DNA from: Eutreptiella sp. 'Long Island Sound 2002'
Lineage: Eukaryota > Euglenozoa > Euglenophyceae > Eutreptiales > Eutreptiaceae
Direction of reading: 5' to 3'
NCBI GenBank assembly: GCA_964036045.1
Contig: OZ038378.1
Location: 177,094,341 to 177,158,340 of the forward strand
Length of the DNA stretch: 64,000 nt
Position 1 is the first letter of the stretch. Each line of letters starts with the position of its first letter. The notes beneath the pieces were generated by a model that worked only from the letters and a program-made list of their open reading frames with translations, searched no databases and was not told the DNA's origin. The translations under genes and the position numbers were made by a program. Of the stretch, positions 10,273-23,091 are shown in pieces.

Positions 10273-11221
10273 TGGCCGGCAAAGCATCCCCTCCTCTCCC
10301 CCGCACACGCCCGCCCCACGCGCAGGGCCCCTCACCACGCCCCAGCACGCGCCGCCGCCCCTCCGAATCTTCCCCCTCTGATGCCTCCCCTCACCCCCTG
10401 TGCTGTAGGAGCAATGGCCGGCGGCGTGGAGGCCCCCCGTGGCGGGGCCCTACGAACGACGTCGCGGCCAGGTCTGAGCCAGGGTAGTAGGGCAGGGGGC
10501 CGAGGGGAAGCAGGCCATGGGGAGAGCGTGCCAGCCTTCAAGACATGAGGGATTAGTGGGACGGCCCGGTAGGACCCATGCCCCCCACCGTCCCTGCCGC
10601 CCCCGCGAATCCCCCTCCGCCCCCTCCAGTGCCCACCTACACCCCCTGCCCTGCAGGAGCAGCGGCCGGCGGCTTGGAGGCCCCCCGAGGTGGGGCTCCG
10701 CTAGTGGCGTCGTGGCCAGGTGTGCCAGGGGGTAGCAGGGCAGGGGGAGAGCGCGGGGACCTGCAGGGCAAGAGGGAATAGTGGCACAGCCTGTTCGGAC
10801 CCGTGCCCCCCCCCCCCCCTTCATACCCCCCACTGCACCAAAACTTGTGGGTGGTGCCCTATGCCGCACCACCCTTGCGGCGGCCAAATATTGGAGGACT
10901 TCGTCGCCACTGGTGCCCAGAACGGCCCAGCCAGCGGTACGGGCGAGACCTGGCTTGGAAGGGCGTGAGCTGTTGCCACTGGTGCTCGGAACAGCCCAGC
11001 GTTACGGTCAAGACGTGCACGTCGTCAGCTTGTGCAGTTTATGTTCCAACCATTTATACACACCGCTCATCGTTGCTACTGGTGGCGGAAAGATAAAGGG
11101 CCCAGGAACTCAAGCTGATGGGCACTCGTGCACATCAATGTCTTGTCATGGATTTTGGGCGATGTTGTGTTGCTTGAGAAAGCAAAGCGGTAACACGGTA
11201 GATGAGGCTTGCTGTAGATGA
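10273..11221 (+). repeat. Leader-like GC-rich segment with a ~248-bp tandem duplication (unit 2)
   Basis: Follows the U1 tail directly. CCCCTCCTCTCCCCCGCACACGCCCGCCCC-like sequence here resembles the U5 leader near 31345. Two copies of a module starting AGGAGCAATGG/AGGAGCAGCGG (10407 and 10655) share GGAGGCCCCCCG and a GGCCAGGT...AGGGCAGGGGG stretch. The CTGAGTACTCC start is missing, so the leader is 5'-truncated. No coding function is seen; 11060-11221 holds nothing recognisable. Confidence 0.55.
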
Positions 11222-11815
11222 ACCTGCAGCAAGCGCCGTCCCCCAGACCAGAGGCGACCCGTGACCCCTTGGCCGGTGCACTCGCAGCAAGAGGGCTCCG
11301 GCCTCCCCTCAGTGACCACCCCTCCTGAGCGGTGACCACCGGCACGGGGAGGCAACCCGTCTCCCCCAGGCCGGTGCACTTGCAGCTGTAGGGCGCCAGC
11401 CTCCCCTCGGCAACTACCGCTCCAGAGCAACAACCACCGGCATGGAGAGGTAGCCCGTCTTCCCCTGACCGGTGCACCCGCATCCGGAGGGCTCTAGCCT
11501 CCCCTTAGTGACCACCCCTCCCGAGCATTGACCACCGATACGGGGTGGCAACCCGTCTCCCCCTGGCCGATGCACCGGCAGCAGGAGGGCTCTAGCCTCC
11601 ACTTAGTGACCACCCCTCCCGAGCAGCGAGCACCGGCACGGAGAGGCAACCCGTCTCCCCCTGGCCGGTGCACCCGCAGCAGGAGGGCTTTGGCCCCCCC
11701 TCCGTGACCACCCCTCCCGAGCATTGACCACCGGCACGGAGAGGCAACCGGTCTCCCCCTGGCCGGTGCACCCGCGGCCGGAGGGCTCTAGCCTCCCCTC
11801 CGTGACCATGGTTTC
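11222..11815 (+). repeat. 98-bp tandem array
   Basis: About six units; GCCGGTGCACCCGC recurs at 11664 and 11762. Each holds CACCGGC...GCCGGTG as an inverted pair. The order GACCACC - CCGTCTCCCCCTGGCCGGTG - GCCTCCCC parallels the 94-bp monomers of U4, U6 and U7 (GACCACC - CCGTCCCCCCAGGCCGGTG - GCCTCCCC), so the two are probably diverged members of one family. Confidence 0.8.
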
Positions 11816-14800
11816 AATGATGCCCAAGTGCACTCACACACAGGAGCCAGGAGTTCAAGCAGTCCCCAGTGCGCTCATGCGCAGGGGTTAGGAGGCCATG
11901 AGTTCAATGACGCCCCGGTGCTCTCGCATAGGGGCCAGGATTTCAATGAGGCCCCAATACGCTGATGCGCGCCGGATAGGTTTTCAATGCGGCCCCAGCA
12001 TGCTTACACAAAGGGTTGAGGAGTTCAATAAGGCCGTAGTGCGCTCATACACATGGGCTAGGGATTCCATGAGGCCACAGTGCGCTGACACACAGGAGCC
12101 AAGATTTCAATGCGACCCTAGTGCGCTCATGCATAGGGGCCATGAGTTCAATGGGGCCCCAATGCGCTCATGCACAGGGGCCAATATTTTAATATGATCC
12201 CGGTCCACTCATGCACAAGGGCCAGGATTTCAATGAGGCCCCACTGTGTTTATGCACAAGGTCGAGAAGTTCAATGAGGCACTAGTGCGCTCATGCATAG
12301 GGGCCATGAGTTCAATGGGGCCCCAATGCGCTTATTCATAGGGGGCATAAGTTCAATGAGGGCTCATTCACAAGGGCCATCGGCTCAATGGGGCCCCAAT
12401 GAGCTCATGCACCGGGGCCAGGAATTCAATGAGGCCCTAGTGCGCCCGGCCATCCGTTCAATGAGGCCTCAGTGCGCTTATGTACACGGGCCGTGGGTTC
12501 AATGAGCCCTGGTGCGCTCATGCACGGGGCCCAGGAATTCCGAGAGGCCCCGGTGCGCTCACGCACAGGGGCCGGGAGTTTCACGGGGGCCCAGTGCGCT
12601 AATGCATAGGGGCCAAGATTTCAATGAGGCCACGGTGCGCTCACGCAAAGGGGGCTAGGATTTCAATGAGGCCCCAATGCGCTCATGCACAAGGGCCGGG
12701 CGTTCCATGAGGTCCCAGCGCACTCCCGCACACCGTCCAGGATTTCAATGAGGGCTCAGTGCACTCATGCACAGACCATGAGGTCCAAAGCGCTCTCGCA
12801 CAGTGGCTAGAAGTTCAATGAGGCCCCAGTGCGCTCATGCACACGGGCCCGGATGTCACTGGGGCCCGTGTGCGCTCATGCAGAGGGTCCGGAGTTCCAC
12901 AGAGCTTCAATGCGGGGCCATTAGTTCAATGAGCCCCCAGTGTGGTCATGGACACGGGCCAAGAATTCAATGAGGCCCCAGTGCGCTCACGCATAGGGCC
13001 CGTGAGTTCAATGACACCCCAGTGTGCTCATGCACAGGAGCCAGGATTTCAATCAGACCATGAGTTCAATGACAACCCAGTGTGCTCATGCATAGGAGCC
13101 AGGATTTCAATCAGATCCCAGTGTGCTAATGCACAAAGGCCGGGAGTTTCCAATACGCCCCCGTGCGCTCACGCACCGGGGCCAAGATTTCAATGAGACC
13201 CCAGTGCGCTCTTGCACATGGGCCAATATTTCAATGAGACCCCAGTGCGCTTTTGCACATGGGCCAAGATTTCAATGGGACCCCAATGTGCTCATGCACA
13301 GGGGCTAGGATTTCAATGAGGCCCCAATACGCTCCTCCACAGCAACCGGGAGTTTCCAAGAGGCCCCAGTGCACTCACGCACACAAGCGGGGATTTCAAT
13401 GAGGCCCCAGTGTGCTCATGCACAGGGGCCAGGAGTTCAATCAGACCCGAGTGTGCTCATGCACAAGGGCCAGGATTTCAATCAGTTTCCAGTGCACTCC
13501 TGCACAGGGGCCGGGAGTTTCCAAGACGCCCCCATGCAATCACACACACAGACCAGGAGTTCAATGAGGCCCCAGTGCGCTCATGCACATGGGCAAAGAT
13601 TATAATCGGACCCCTGTGCGCTCGTGCACGGGGGCCATGAGTTCAATAAGGCCCCAGTGTGCACTCATGCACAAGGGCCCGGCATGACATGAGGTCCCAC
13701 TCCGCTCCCGCACAGGAGCCATGGGCTCAAAGTGGCCCCAGCGCTCTCTCGAGGCGGTGAGTTCCATGAGGCGTCCGTGCGCTCGTCCAGGGGGGCCATA
13801 AGATCAATGAGGCCCCGGTGCCCTTATGCACAGGGGCCAAGATTTCAATAAGGCCCCCGTGTGCACTCATGCACAAGGGCCCGGCGTTACATGAGGTCCC
13901 ACTCCGCTCCCGCTCAGGAGCCATGGGTTCAAAGAGGCCCCAACGCTCTCTCGAGGCGGTGAGTTCCATGAGGCGTCCGTGCGCACGTCCAGGGGGGCCA
14001 TAAGTTCAATCAGGCCCTTGTGTGCTCATGCACAGGGGCCATGAGTTCAACGAGGCTCCACTGCGTCCCGCACAGGGGCATGGATTTCAATGATGCCCTT
14101 GTGCGCTCGCGTACGGGGGCTTGATTTTCATTGACGCCACAATGCGGTCTTGCACAGGGGCCACGAATTCAAAGCTCACGCATAGGGGCCAGGAGAAGGA
14201 GACCCCGGTGCGCTCATGCAAATGGGGCCTACCACTTCAATGAGTCCCCAATACGCTCATGCACAAGGGCCAAGATTTCAATGAGGCCGAGGATTTCAAT
14301 GAGGCCCGAGTGTGCTTATCCAAAGGGGCCAAGGTTTCAATCTGGCCCGAGTGCACCCATGCATAGGGCCAAAGATTTCAATAAGGCCCTAGTGCTCTCA
14401 TGCATAGGGGCCATGAGTTCACGCAGATGGGCGAGGATTTCAATGAAGCCCCGCTGCGCTCATGCACGGCCCCAAGAGTTCAAAGAAGCTCAGTGCGCTC
14501 ATGCACAGGGGCTATGAGTTCAATGACGCCTTAGTACGCTCATGCACGGGGGCCGTGAGTTCAAGGAGGCCGCAGTGCGCTCATACACAGGGGCGAGGAT
14601 TATAACGAGGCCTCAGGGCGCACAGGGGCCATGAGTGTGCTCCCGCCTAGGGGCCAGGATTTCATTCAGGCCCCAGTGCGCTCATAAACAGGGGCGAGGA
14701 TTATAATGAGCCCCCACTGCGCTCACGCACGGCCATGAGTTCAATGAGGGCCCAGTGCGCTCGTGCACAAGGGCCACAAGTTCAATGAGGCCTCATTGCG

Positions 14801-17800
14801 CTCACGCACAGGGGCCAGGATTTCAATGAGGCCCCATTGCGCTCATGCACAGGGGCCATGATTTCAATGGGGCCCCATACGCTAACTCACAAGGGTCATG
14901 CGTTCAATGGGGCCCCACGGCGCTAATGCACAGGGGCCATGAGCTTAATGACGCCCCAGTGCGCTCACACACGAGAGCTAGGAATTCAACGAGGCTCCCG
15001 TGCGCTCATACAAAGGGGCGAGTATCATAACGAACCCCAATTGCGCTCACGCACAGGGGCCATGAGTTCAACGAGGCCCCAGTGCGCCCATGCACAGGGG
15101 CCAAGATTTCAATGAGCCACTGGTGCGCTCATACACAGGGGCGAGGATTATAATGACCGCCCAGTGCCTCCTGCACAGGGGCATGGATTTCAATGATGTC
15201 CCCGTGCGCTCGCGTACTGGGGCCAAGTTTTCAATGAGGCCACAATGGGCTCTTGCACAGGGACCAGAATTTCAAAGCTCACGCACAGGGGCCCCTATGC
15301 GTGAGCTTTGAAATCCTAGCTCCTGTGCAAGAGCACATTGTGGCCTCATTGAAAGACTGGCCCCCGTATGCGAGCACACGGGGGCGTCATTGAATCCATG
15401 CCCCTGTGCGGGAAGCACTAGGGCGTCATTATAATCCTCGCCCCTGTGTATGAGCGCACCGGTGGCTCATTGAAATCCTGGCCCCTGTGCATGAGCGCAC
15501 TGGGGCCTTGTTGAACTCATGGCCCTTGTGCGTGAGGACACTAGGGGCTCGTTATTATACTCGCCCCTGCGTATGAGCGCACCGGATCCTCGGTGCACTC
15601 CTGGCTCCCGTGCGTGAGCACACTGGGGCCTCATTGAACTCATGGCCCCTGTGCATGAGCGCACTAGGGCCTCATTTAACGCATGGCCTTTGTGAGTGAG
15701 CACATCGGGGCCTCATTGAAAGCATGGCCCCTGTGCATGAGCGCCGTGGGGCCTGATTGAAATACCGGCCACTGTGCATGAGCGCCGTGGGGCCTCATTG
15801 AAATCCTGGCCCCTGTGCATGAGCGCAATGGGGCGCCATTGAAATTCTAGGCACCGTGCATGAGTGCATTGGGGCCTCATTAAACGCGTGGCCCCTATGC
15901 ATGAACGCACTGGGGCCTCATTGAACTCATGGCCACTGTGTATCAGCGCACTGGGGCCTAATTATAATCCTCGCCCCTGTGCATGAGCGCAGTGCGGCCT
16001 CGTTGAACTCACGGCCCCCGTGCATGAGCATTCTAAGGCCTCATTCAACTCATAGCCCATGTGCATGAGCGCACTGGGGCTTCTTTGATCTCATGGCGCC
16101 CGTGCATGATCGTAGTGGGGCCTCATTGAAATCCTCGCCCATGTGCGTGAACTCATGGCCCTATGCATGAGAGCACTAGGGCCTTTTTGAAATCCAGGGC
16201 CCTATGCATGGGCGCACTCCGGCCTTATTGAAATCTTGGCCCCTTTGGATAAGCGCACTACGGCCTCATTGAAATCTTGGCCTTTGTGCATGAGCGTATT
16301 GGGGACTCATTGAAGTGCTAGGCCCCTGCACATGAGCGCACCGGGCTCTCATTCTCGTGGCTGAGGCTCCGGTGCGCTCATACACAGGAGGGAGTATAAT
16401 AGCGAGCCCCTAGGGTGCTCACGCAATGGGGCCATGTGTTCAATGAGGCCCCACGGCGCTCATGCACACGGACCAGGATTTCAATGAGCCACCGGTGCGC
16501 TTATACACAAGGGCAAGGATTATAATGACCCCCCAATGCTTCCCGCAGGGGCATGGATTTCAATGACGCCCCCGTGCGCTCGCGTACGTGGCCCATTTTT
16601 CATTGAGGCCACAATGCGCTCTTGCACAGGGGCCAGGATTTCAAAGCTCACGCATAGGGGCCTGGAGAATGAGACCCCAGTGCGCGCATGCACAGGGGCC
16701 TACCACTTCAATGAGTCCCCAATGCGCTTTTGCACAAGGGCCAAGATTTCAATGAGGCTGAGGATTTCAATGAGGCCCTAGTGTGCTTATCCAAAGGGGC
16801 CAAGGTTTCAATAAGGCCCGAGTGCGCCCATGCATAGGGCCCAGCATTTCAATAAGGCCCTAGTGCTCTCATGCATAGGGTCCATGAGTTCACGCAGATG
16901 GGCGAGGATTTCAATGAGGCCCCACTGCGCTGATGCACGGGGCCCAAGAGTTGAATGAGGCCCCAGTGTGCTCATGCACAGGGCCTAGGATTTCACTGAC
17001 GCCCCATTGCGCTCATGCACGGGGGCGAGGATTTCATTGATGCCCCAGTGCGCTCACGCACAGGGGCTAGGATTTCAATGAGGCTCCATTGCGCCAATGC
17101 ACAATGGCTGGGATTTCAATGAGACACCACAGCAATAGTGCATAGGGCCATGTTTTCAACGGGGCCCCCATGTCCTCACTCACAAGGGGCATACGTTGAA
17201 TGGGGCCCCAATGCGCTCATGCACAGGGGCCGTGAGTTTAATGAGGCCCGAGTCTGCTCACGCACGGGAGCCAGGAGTTCACTGAGGCCCCAGTGCGCTC
17301 ATACACAGGGGCGAGTATAATAACGAACCCCTAGTATGCTCACGCACAGGGCCCATGAGTTCACCGAGGCTGCAGTGCGCTCATGCACATGGGCAAGGGT
17401 TTCAATGAGCCACCGGTGCGCTCGCGTACGGAGGCCAGGTTTTCAATGAGGCCACAATGCGCTCTTGCACAGGGGCCGAGATTTCAAAGCTCCCGCATGG
17501 GGGCTAGGAGAATGAGAGCCCAGTGCGCTCATACGCAGGGGCCAGGATTTCAAAGCTCACGCATGGGGGCGAGGAGAATGAGACCCCAGTGCGCTCATGC
17601 ACAGGGGCCTAGCACTTCAATGAGTACCCAGTGCGCTCCTGCACAAGGGCCAAGATTTCAATGAGGCCGAGGATTTCAATCAGGCCCTAGTGCGCTTATC
17701 CAAAGGGGCCAACATTTCAATGAGGTCTGAGTGCGCCCATGCATAGGGCCCAAGATTTCAATAAGGCCCTAGTGCTCTCATGCATAGGGGCCATGAGTTC

Positions 17801-20224
17801 ACGCAGATGGGCGAGGATTTCAATGAGGCCCCACTGCGCTCATGCATGGCCCCAAGAGTTCAAAGAAGCCCCAGTGCGCTCATGCACAGGGGCTATGAGT
17901 TCAATGAGACCTTGGTACGCTCATGCACGGGGGCCGTGAGTTCAAGGAGGCCGCAGTGCGCTCATACATAGGGGCCGGGATTATAATGAGGCGAGTGTGC
18001 TTGGACCAGGGTTTCAATTAGGCCCCAGTGCGCTCATACACAGGTGCGAGCATTATAATGAGCCCCCACTGCGCTCACGCGCAGGGGCCATCAGTTCAAT
18101 GAGGCCCCAGTGCACTCATGCATAGGGCCTAGGCTTTCACTGATGCCCCATTGCGCTCATGCACAGGGGCTAGGATTTCAATGAGGCCCCATTGCACTCA
18201 TGCATAGGGCCTAGGATTTCAATGAGGCCCCATTGCGCTCATGCACAGGGGCCAGTGTTTCAATCAGGCCCCAGAGCAATCCCGCACAGGGGCATGATTT
18301 CAACGGGGCCCCAATGCGCTCACTCGCAAGGGCCATGCGTTCAATGGGGCCCCAGTGCGCTCATGCACAGGGGCCATGAGTTCAATGAGGCCCGAGTGTG
18401 CTCACGCATGGGAGCCAGGTTTTCGAGGCTCCGGTGCGCTCATACACAGGGGAGAGTATAATAGCGAGCCCCTACTATGCTGATGCACAGGGGCCATGAG
18501 TTCAACGAGGCTCCATTTCCCTCATGCATAGGCGCTAGGGCTTCAGTGAGCCGCGTACGGGGGCCAAGTTTTCAATGAGGCCACAATGCGCGCTTGTGCA
18601 GGGGCTGCGATTTCAAAGCTCACGCATGGGGCCCAGGAGAATGAGAACCCAGTGCACTCATGCATAGGGGCCTAGCACTTCAATGAGTCCCCAATACGAT
18701 CCTGCACAAGGGCCAGGATTTCAATGAGCCGAGCATTCCAATGAGGTCCTAGTGCGCCTATCCAAAGGGGCCAACATTTCAATAATGCCCGAGTGCGCCC
18801 ACGCATAGGGCGCAGTATTTGAATAAGGCCCCAGTGCTCTCATGCATAGGGGCCATGAGTTCACGCAGATGGGCGAGGATTTCAACGAGGCCCCGCTGCG
18901 CTCATGCACGGGCCCCAAGGGTTGAATGAGGCCCCAGTGCGCTCATGCACAGGGGCTATGAGTTCAATGAGGCCTTAGTACGCTCATGCACGCGGGCCGT
19001 GAGTTCAAGGAGGCCGCAGTGCGCTCATACACAGCGGCGAGGATTATGAGCCCCCAATGCGCTCACGCACATAGGCCGTGAGTTCAATGAGGCCCCATTG
19101 CGCCCATGCACAGGGGCCACGAGTTCAATGAGGCCCCATTGTGCTCATGCACAGGGGCCAGACTTCAATGGGGCCCCAATACGCTCACTCACAAGGGCCA
19201 TACGTTGAATGGGGCCCCAATGCGCTCATGCACAGGGGCCACGAGTTCAACGAGGCCCCAGTGTGCTCACGCACTGGAGCCAGGAGTTCTTTGAGGCCCC
19301 GGTGCGCTCATACAGAGAGTATAATACCGGGCCCCTAGTGTGCTCACAGATAGGGGCCATGATTTCACCGAGGCTCCAGTGCGCTCATGCACAGGGGCCA
19401 CGATTTCAATGAGCCACCGGTGCGCTCGCGTATGTGGGCCAGGTTTTCAATGACGCCACAATGCGCTCTTGCACAGGGGCCGGGACTTCAAAGCTCACAC
19501 ATAGGGGCCACGAGAATGAGGTGCCGGTGCGCTCATGCACAGGGGCCTAGCACTTCAATGAGTCCCCAATAAGCTAATGCACAAGGGCCAAGATTTCAAT
19601 GAGGCCAAGGATTTCAATGAGGCCCTAGTGCGCTTATCCAAAGGGGCCAAGATTTCAATAAGGCCCAAGTGCGCCCATCCATAGGGCCCAGGATTTCAAT
19701 AATTCCCTAGTGCTCTCATGCATAGGCGTCATGAGCTCACACAGATGGGCGAGGATTTCAATGAGGCCCGACTGCGCTCATGCACGGCCCGAGGAGTTCA
19801 AAGAAGCCCCAGTGCGCTCATGCACAGGGGCTATGAGTTCAATGAGACCTTAGTACGCTCATGCACGGGGGGCGTGAGTTCAAGAAGCCCCCACTGCGCT
19901 CATACACAGGGGCGAGGATTATAATGAGGCCCCAGTGTGCTCACGCTCAGGAGCCATGAGTGTGCTCACACACAGGGGCTAGTATTTCAATCAGGCCCGA
20001 TTGCGCTCACACACAAGAGAAAGGATTATAATGAGCCCCCACTGCGCTCACGCACAGGGGCCATGAGTTCAATGAGGCCTTAGTGCGTTGATGCAGAGGA
20101 CCTAGGATTTCAATGACGCCCCATTGCGCTCATGCACAGGGGCCAGGATTTCAATGAGGACCCATTGCGCTCATGCACACGGGCCAGCATTTCAGTGAGG
20201 CCCCACGGCGCTCATGCACAGGGG
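11816..20224 (+). repeat. 42-bp satellite array (about 8.4 kb)
   Basis: About 200 imperfect copies of a unit containing TTCAATGAGGCCCCAGTGCG and CTCATGCACAGGGGCC. The core GGCCCC-A-GTGC / GCAC-A-GGGGCC is a dyad, so each monomer can fold. Units vary by indels and substitutions. A higher-order repeat of about 0.9-1.06 kb is marked by an irregular variant containing CACGCAGATGGGCGAGG near 14420, 16891, 17801, 18861 and 19740. Short open frames across it are repeat artefacts. Confidence 0.92.
15295..16365 (-). repeat. Inverted block within the 42-bp array
   Basis: Here the monomers run in reverse (GGCCCCTGTGCATGAGCGCA). The left junction at about 15294 is the centre of a long imperfect palindrome: AGCTCACGC on the left and GCGTGAGCT on the right, and the arms continue matching for hundreds of bases, including the atypical units. 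The orientation switches back near 16365. Confidence 0.85.
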
Positions 20225-20570
20225 TAGTAAGGCAGTGCACAGCACGAGTTCCATTGCCTAGTGTCCCAGCCAGTGAGGCAGCACACAGCAGGAGTTCTAC
20301 TGCCCGCTGCGTCCACGGAATACACCAGTGTACGGCAGACGTCCCACTGCCCACTGCCCACTGCCCCTGGGTCATGTGGCGACATTCAGATGGAGTTCCA
20401 CTGCAGGCTGCCCCTATGGGGTGAGGCAGTGTGCAGCGTGCAGCAGGAAGGCCTCTGCCCACTGCCCCCGGACAGTGAGGCAGAGAGCAGAAAGATGCCT
20501 TGCAAATGCAGGATGCCATGCGGAAGCAGGATGCCCTGCCGCTGCAAGATACCCTGGAAAAGCAGGAAAG
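20225..20570 (+). repeat. Degenerate 47-bp-type repeats
   Basis: Strings such as GAGGCAGTGTGCAGC, GAGTTCCACTGC and CCACTGCCCACTGCC recur irregularly. They are recognisable as eroded relatives of the 47-bp arrays of U4 and U5. Confidence 0.7.
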
Positions 20571-20820
20571 TGGCATAGGAAATTCGGCCCAGAGCGCGAC
20601 GGCGCGTGGCCGCAGGCGGCGGGAGGGGGGCACGGTGCGCAGGAAGCGCCACCAACGCTCCGCAGCGAGGGCTGGAGCCCCCCCCGGCGCTGCAGCCGGG
20701 ACCGGCGCACTTGCCCCCCCCCCCCCCCCACCCACCCCGTCACACAGGACCCGCAGCCGCCACCGCAGGGCAAAGCAGCAGGGACTAGTGCATTCCCCTA
20801 CTTTCCACCGTGGTAAGCAC
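20571..20820 (+). other. GC-rich spacer before the U2 3' end
   Basis: No repeat or gene recognised. It contains a C run at about 20713-20729. Confidence 0.4.
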
Positions 20821-20916
20821 ATTCGCACATAGCGCGCGCGACACACACAGCCCTTCCGTTTACTGGTACCCATGGGTAGACATCCCGGCCTTTGCCCTTT
20901 GGTGACAGCGCCTTCA
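20821..20916 (+). other. LINE 3' end module, unit 2 (no ORF upstream)
   Basis: Carries ACACACACAGCCC, GGGTAGACATCCCGGCC and GGTGACAGCGCCTTCAGC, i.e. the family 3' terminus with a few substitutions, but it is preceded by satellite instead of ORF2. Confidence 0.8.
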
Positions 20917-21044
20917 GCACACCACACCACACCACACCACACCACACCACACCACACCACACCACACCACACCACACCACACCACACCACACCACACCAC
21001 ACCACACCACACCACACCACACCACACCACACCACACCACACCC
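20917..21044 (+). repeat. (ACACC)n tail of unit 2
   Basis: About 25 nearly perfect pentamers. U3 begins directly at its end, without CTGAGTACTCC, because U3 is 5'-truncated. Confidence 0.95.
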
Positions 21045-21048
21045 CTAT

Positions 21049-22881
21049 TAGGCGGAAGTCATAGTGGGGAGCCGGGCGTCCAAAACCACCCGAATGGAGA
21101 CGATATACCATAGGGGGCAGCCCCTCCGGATGACCGCGGCCCTGCAGGACACCATGGAGACCGCGGGCTGGGCGCCAGAACCCCGGGTGTGCCAGCAGCC
21201 CCCGGGCACCCTGCCCAGCGACACTAGGCTCCACCGCCTCCTGGTGGCCCTCCTGGATATCCAGGTGCAGGTGGATGCGCCACTGCACACCCAGCTGTGG
21301 GGCGATCACCGGCAGGAGTCCCTGGCCCAGCTCCAGCGCACTGGGGTCAGGGCGCCCACCGTCGTGTGGACGACAGCCCCCCCGACTGCCGCCTACTGGA
21401 ACTGGGCCAGCACATCGCAGGCCCCTCTCGTGACGGTCACCTCGACGCTGCCGCCGTTTCCGTGGATCGCCATAGCCCCGGCGGCGGTGGCGCGCTTCCA
21501 ATATCCAGCGGAGTGCATGGCGCACAAATGCCCGGGGCACCCGCACAAGGGGCCCCTCTATTACTCCCTCGATACGGTGGGGTCAGTGCCGGCGGAGCTT
21601 CACCAGGCCCTGCGCACCCACCTCAGGGAGCACCATGGGGACATGGCCCTCCTGGCGCCACACGGCCGGGCGACCAGCCCCCTGCGAGTGTTGGCCCCCG
21701 AGACTCGCCCGGGCGTCTGGTTCCATGACCTGCCTGCGCTGGCGACCCTCCGAGGCAGTGTCGTGGCGGTGGATGCAGGGGCCACGCAGGCGGGTATGGC
21801 CATGGCCGGGGTCGTCCAGAGCGGGCCTGGGGAGTACCAGGCCCAGGTGGCCTCAGGAGTGGGCACCTCCCAGGAGGGGGAGGCGATGGCCCTCCTCTCG
21901 TATGCCCGCCGGCTGGCGACACAGCCGGGGGTTTACTGGCTGGTGCCGGACTCGGAGGCAGCAGTGGCGGCCCTCCGCACGTACCAGGAAGGAGGGCACT
22001 GCGGAGATGGCATCCACCACCTCTACGCCACTGTCCTGGGGGAGCAGCGCCTCTCCCCGAGGTCTGCCATCAATGTGGTGACCACACCATCGCACTGGAT
22101 CACGGACCTCAACGTCCGTGTGGACGCAGCGACGCGGGAGCCGCCGGAGGTAGACCTCACGTGGCTCCTCAGGCGCCCCTACTCATTTATCCCCCCAGTG
22201 CCCTTCCGCGACCAGTGCCAGCTCTCCCCGACGGCGCTGAGTGACTGGTTGCAGGACCGGGCCTCCATACCGGCGCAAGCCATCTACGAGGCCCGCTGGG
22301 GGGTAAACTTCATGCCAGGGGGGGGCCTCCCCCTGGACTGGTTCGACCACGACCAGCAGCGCCACATCACGGCGCATCGCATGGACAACGTCCCGACCAT
22401 GGCCGTCCTAGCCCACCGTTCCTCCCACCGGGGCACGGTGCTGGATACAACGTGCCTCCTGTGCGGGACACAGCCCGAGACGGCGCCCCACCTGTGGGCC
22501 TGCTCGGCTCAATCGCACGAGTGGGGGCCAGCCCGCCGGCGCCTCGCAGCGTGGCTCGACCAGAAGGTGGGGCCACGGGCGGCCCTAGTGCGTCACCAGC
22601 TGTGGGAACCGACTGTGCTGGAGCAGTGGGCGGCAGCCCTGCGGACCCCCTCCATGCAGCTGGCCCACCTGGAGTGTACGGGGCCCCACTCGCTGGGCAC
22701 GGAGTTCCTCCGCCACGTCGTGGAGGAGTCCATACGGATCTGGTACCCCCACGCCAAGGCGCGTGCCACACTGCTGAAGGCCCGCCTGGGCCCGGGCAGC
22801 ACGATGGCGTGGGCGTTGCAGGAGCTGCGCCTGCACCAGCAAGCAGAAAGGGAAGGGGTGCAGCGGGAGCTCCTGGAATAA
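21049..22881 (+). CDS. LINE ORF2 C-terminal region, unit 3: RNase H and CCHC knuckle, open to the natural stop
   Basis: This is the only long undamaged piece of the element. It is 5'-truncated in the connector between RT and RNase H (aligned with U6 from about 54411), so EN and RT are absent and there is no natural start codon. Numbering from the GTG at 21064, RNase H residues are Asp237 (VAVDAG), Glu273 (SQEGEAM), Asp296 (VPDSEAA) and Asp354 (RVDAAT), which fit a D-E-D-D set. The knuckle is C464-x2-C467-x8-H476-x3-C480 (TTCLLCGTQPETAPHLWAC). RNase H would degrade template RNA after reverse transcription; the knuckle is typical of LINE ORF2 C-termini. The open frame suggests recent insertion, but alone it cannot retrotranspose. 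Confidence 0.88.
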
Positions 22882-23048
22882 GCGCGGTCGCCAGAGGCGA
22901 ACTCACCAGGTCTCCCCGACTCCCCCTCCCCCTGCCGAGGCCTACACTCTTACGCACGGCGCGCACACAACACACACAGCCCAGCCCGTTTACCTTTACC
23001 CGTGGGTAGACATCCCGGCCTTTTGCCTTTTGGTAACAGCGCCTTCGG
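22882..23048 (+). other. LINE 3' UTR, unit 3
   Basis: Runs from after the TAA to the conserved TTTTGGTAACAGCGCCTTCG at the tail. It is almost identical to 43555-43721 of U5. Confidence 0.85.
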
Positions 23049-23091
23049 CACACCACACCACACCACACCACACCACACCACACACCACACC
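23049..23091 (+). repeat. (ACACC)n tail of unit 3
   Basis: Eight to nine units with one CACAC irregularity. The U4 leader CTGAGTACTCC follows without any spacer. Confidence 0.9.

Noticed and set aside
11816-20224. CRISPR array
   Set aside because: Units are contiguous imperfect 42-bp repeats without unique spacers of constant length, in a eukaryotic context with inversions and higher-order structure.
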